From assembly GCF_012273895.1 (NCBI RefSeq), contig NC_052103.1:2418001-2482000 (forward strand): a stretch of DNA of 64,000 bases, in the 5' to 3' direction. The position numbers and the translations under genes were made by a program. Source of the stretch: Zerene cesonia (Eukaryota > Arthropoda > Insecta > Lepidoptera > Pieridae). Shown here one piece after another: positions 62,111 through 64,000 of this stretch (the first letter of the stretch is position 1; each line of letters begins with the position of its first letter). Below the pieces are notes generated by a model. The model saw only the letters and a program-made list of their open reading frames with translations. It was not told where the DNA came from and did no database searches.

Positions 62111-62136
62111 CTCGATAGATCTAACGTTCTGTCCCT

Positions 62137-62169
62137 ACTGACCACGAACTAGCGTATATCTGGTATATA
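62137..62169 (-). promoter_or_regulatory. Core promoter of gene F: TATA box and initiator
   Basis: On the minus strand TATATA (62169-62164) is followed by a perfect arthropod initiator TCAGT (62141-62137), with its A at 62139, exactly 30 bases from the first T of the TATA box. This predicts a 29-base 5' UTR before the ATG at 62110 and supports the start and the signal-peptide exon. Confidence 0.75.
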
Positions 62170-64000
62170 ACGAGTTAGGCAAGTCCAAGGACGGTATATT
62201 GTTTACTATATAGAGATTATTAAACTCAGTTTGTTTACATTCGTGAAAAAACGCTGAACATGGAGCGGTTTTTAATTCAACCCGGACAACGGTTCCATTT
62301 AAAAGACCAAGAACATTATATTTTTAAACGGTGTTCCTAAAGTGAAGGAATTTCTATTTGATTTTTTTGTTTGTCATAAATAAAAAAAAAAAACAGACAG
62401 CTTTGCTACCGACCATACTGAGTTGCACCAAACATCTGTATAAAAAGCTCAAAACATGTTTTTAAATGGGGTGCCTAATGCGAAGAAGATACTATTTGAC
62501 TTTTTTATCAACACTAATATTACACAGTTTTGTATTTTTGTATGTTTGTAACGTTTTCGCGCAAAAACTGCTGGATCAATTTACATTCGAAACGGAACAT
62601 TTCAAAAATATATTATTTGTTCTTAAATTGTAGAAGATTATTATCAGTTCAATGTTATCATGTTTAAAATAAATTTAAACTTAATATGCAACGGCAATTT
62701 AATATTGCTTGTCTTTGTAACTTTAATTAGTTTTTTTTAATAATGATACGTCTATGTTATTACTTTTTAACTTTATACAAATTTAAGTTTTTATTTCATT
62801 TCTGTAATTCTTACAATCTTTTTCTTGCATTTTATTTTCGAACGTTGTACATAAAGCAATACATATAAATATTTTGCTTTGAAATAATATATCTTACTAT
62901 ATTGCAATATATTTGATATATGCATAACCTATTATTTTACGAGTATATTGGTTTTTGGTAAATCTCGATACATTTTTGACAAAATTTGAATTCATCAATG
63001 CATAAAGCAGAAAATTAATTCGAAGTATCTAAACAAGGGGAAAACCATATAAACAGTAGATTAAAACCCAGTCAATTAACAATTTTATAAAGGTCAAATA
63101 GGTATGCGATTATTAAAGATGATAAATTATTTTTATATTAATAAGGTTATTTACCTTGTCCAAAAGTATAAAACGTTTGTAGTTAGTAGATAAAGACAAT
63201 TAGGACGTGATAAGTATACCTTAATTACATAACATCTACCTGGTATCCTGGTGGTAGACTACAATTATACAATATTACATCGGTATCTTTCAATTAAAAT
63301 AGCGAGACAGACATTTATAAATTAATATTTATACATTATTAATAAGTGCATGCACAAATATTATTGAATTAATCTAGCTAAATCAAATTAATATGTAGTA
63401 TATACTTATTGAAGAACTTATAATAAAAGTATATTCAAATAATATCGTCATTGTCTTATTTACACACAAAATCATAAAAGATTTAAGAATGATAGAGTAG
63501 ATGCAGTGACGTGATTTCTATATTTATTCAAAAATTACCACGACAACCCGGCTTCGTTTTGACCCAGATTTAGATAACTTTCACCTATGTACCCGATACC
63601 AAATTGAGTATTCAATAATTCAATCGACTTTTCCCGCCAAATACGATGTCACATAACAATATACAGATAATTACAATATTTAATTGCAAAGCCAGTTGCG
63701 TTTTTATATTCAAATTATTTTATTATATGGCCTTGTTGTGCACAGTTAAAATAATGAGAATCTTCCGCAATACGTATGCAAATTCATGGACATTAAGCAA
63801 AGATTTTACTGAAGGAAAAAATATTTATACTGAAATTAAAGTATGTAAAAATGAATTTATAAAATTTGCAAACATTGATAGTATCCTATGGCAAATATTT
63901 AAAATACTGACAGTATTTAGCCTCTCTTCTTTTATTCCCTATCTGTGGTATATTTATTATCGTTAATCTAAAATGTATATTATATATATTTGTTTTTTGT
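62170..64000. other. Upstream spacer of gene F
   Basis: AT-rich DNA without a recognisable exon. The open frame at 63646-63966 (106 codons) resembles no family I know and is Asn/Ile/Phe/Tyr-rich as expected of chance AT-rich frames. Regulatory sites for gene F may lie here but none can be named. Confidence 0.55.

Noticed and set aside
63646..63966. 106-codon open frame near the right edge
   Set aside because: No recognisable domain, AT-driven composition and no promoter or splice context; it could only be kept with transcript evidence.

Overview
The window looks like nuclear DNA of a lepidopteran insect (butterfly or moth). It is AT-rich, its genes are split by short and long GT-AG introns, and its introns and spacers are full of retroposon 3' ends of the type common in Lepidoptera. 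There is no bacterial gene organisation. A run of exactly 1000 N (35503-36502) marks an assembly gap. No gene is readable from a single open frame. I built every gene model by joining exons by hand from splice sites, reading phase and paralogue alignment.

Left half (plus strand): three complete, tandem, paralogous genes encode CRAL-TRIO lipid-transfer proteins of the insect alpha-tocopherol-transfer-protein-like group: gene A (3631-8192, 306 aa), gene B (16225-22888, 310 aa) and gene C (31556-41198, 312 aa). All three have seven coding exons with the same intron phases (1,2,1,0,0,1) and nearly identical exon lengths (exons 3-7 are 59/197/111/103/152 nt in every copy), so they arose by tandem duplication. 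Each start codon lies just downstream of a splice acceptor, which implies an untranslated first exon upstream.

Right half (minus strand): three complete tandem aldo-keto reductase genes: gene D (43001-47396, 326 aa), gene E (50488-53415, 321 aa) and gene F (54605-62110, 326 aa). Each has seven coding exons, all introns are phase 0, and exon 1 is a tiny cassette coding only the start of a signal peptide. The products are predicted to be secreted. All three keep the Asp-Tyr-Lys-His catalytic tetrad, but D and E have lost the canonical NADP(H)-clamp residues that F retains. Known secreted lepidopteran enzymes of this family include the haemolymph 3-dehydroecdysone 3beta-reductase, so steroid or lipid carbonyl reduction is a reasonable hypothesis.

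The two arrays converge tail to tail across 41199-43000. Both families handle hydrophobic ligands, but nothing in the sequence shows that they work together. The remaining DNA is intron and spacer with retroposon 3' ends, tRNA-derived SINEs, poly(A) SINE-like elements, a terminal-inverted-repeat element carrying a tRNA-like core, long direct repeats around exon 3 of gene B, and several perfect or near-perfect hairpins. I found no CRISPR array, no prokaryotic system and no recognisable viral gene.
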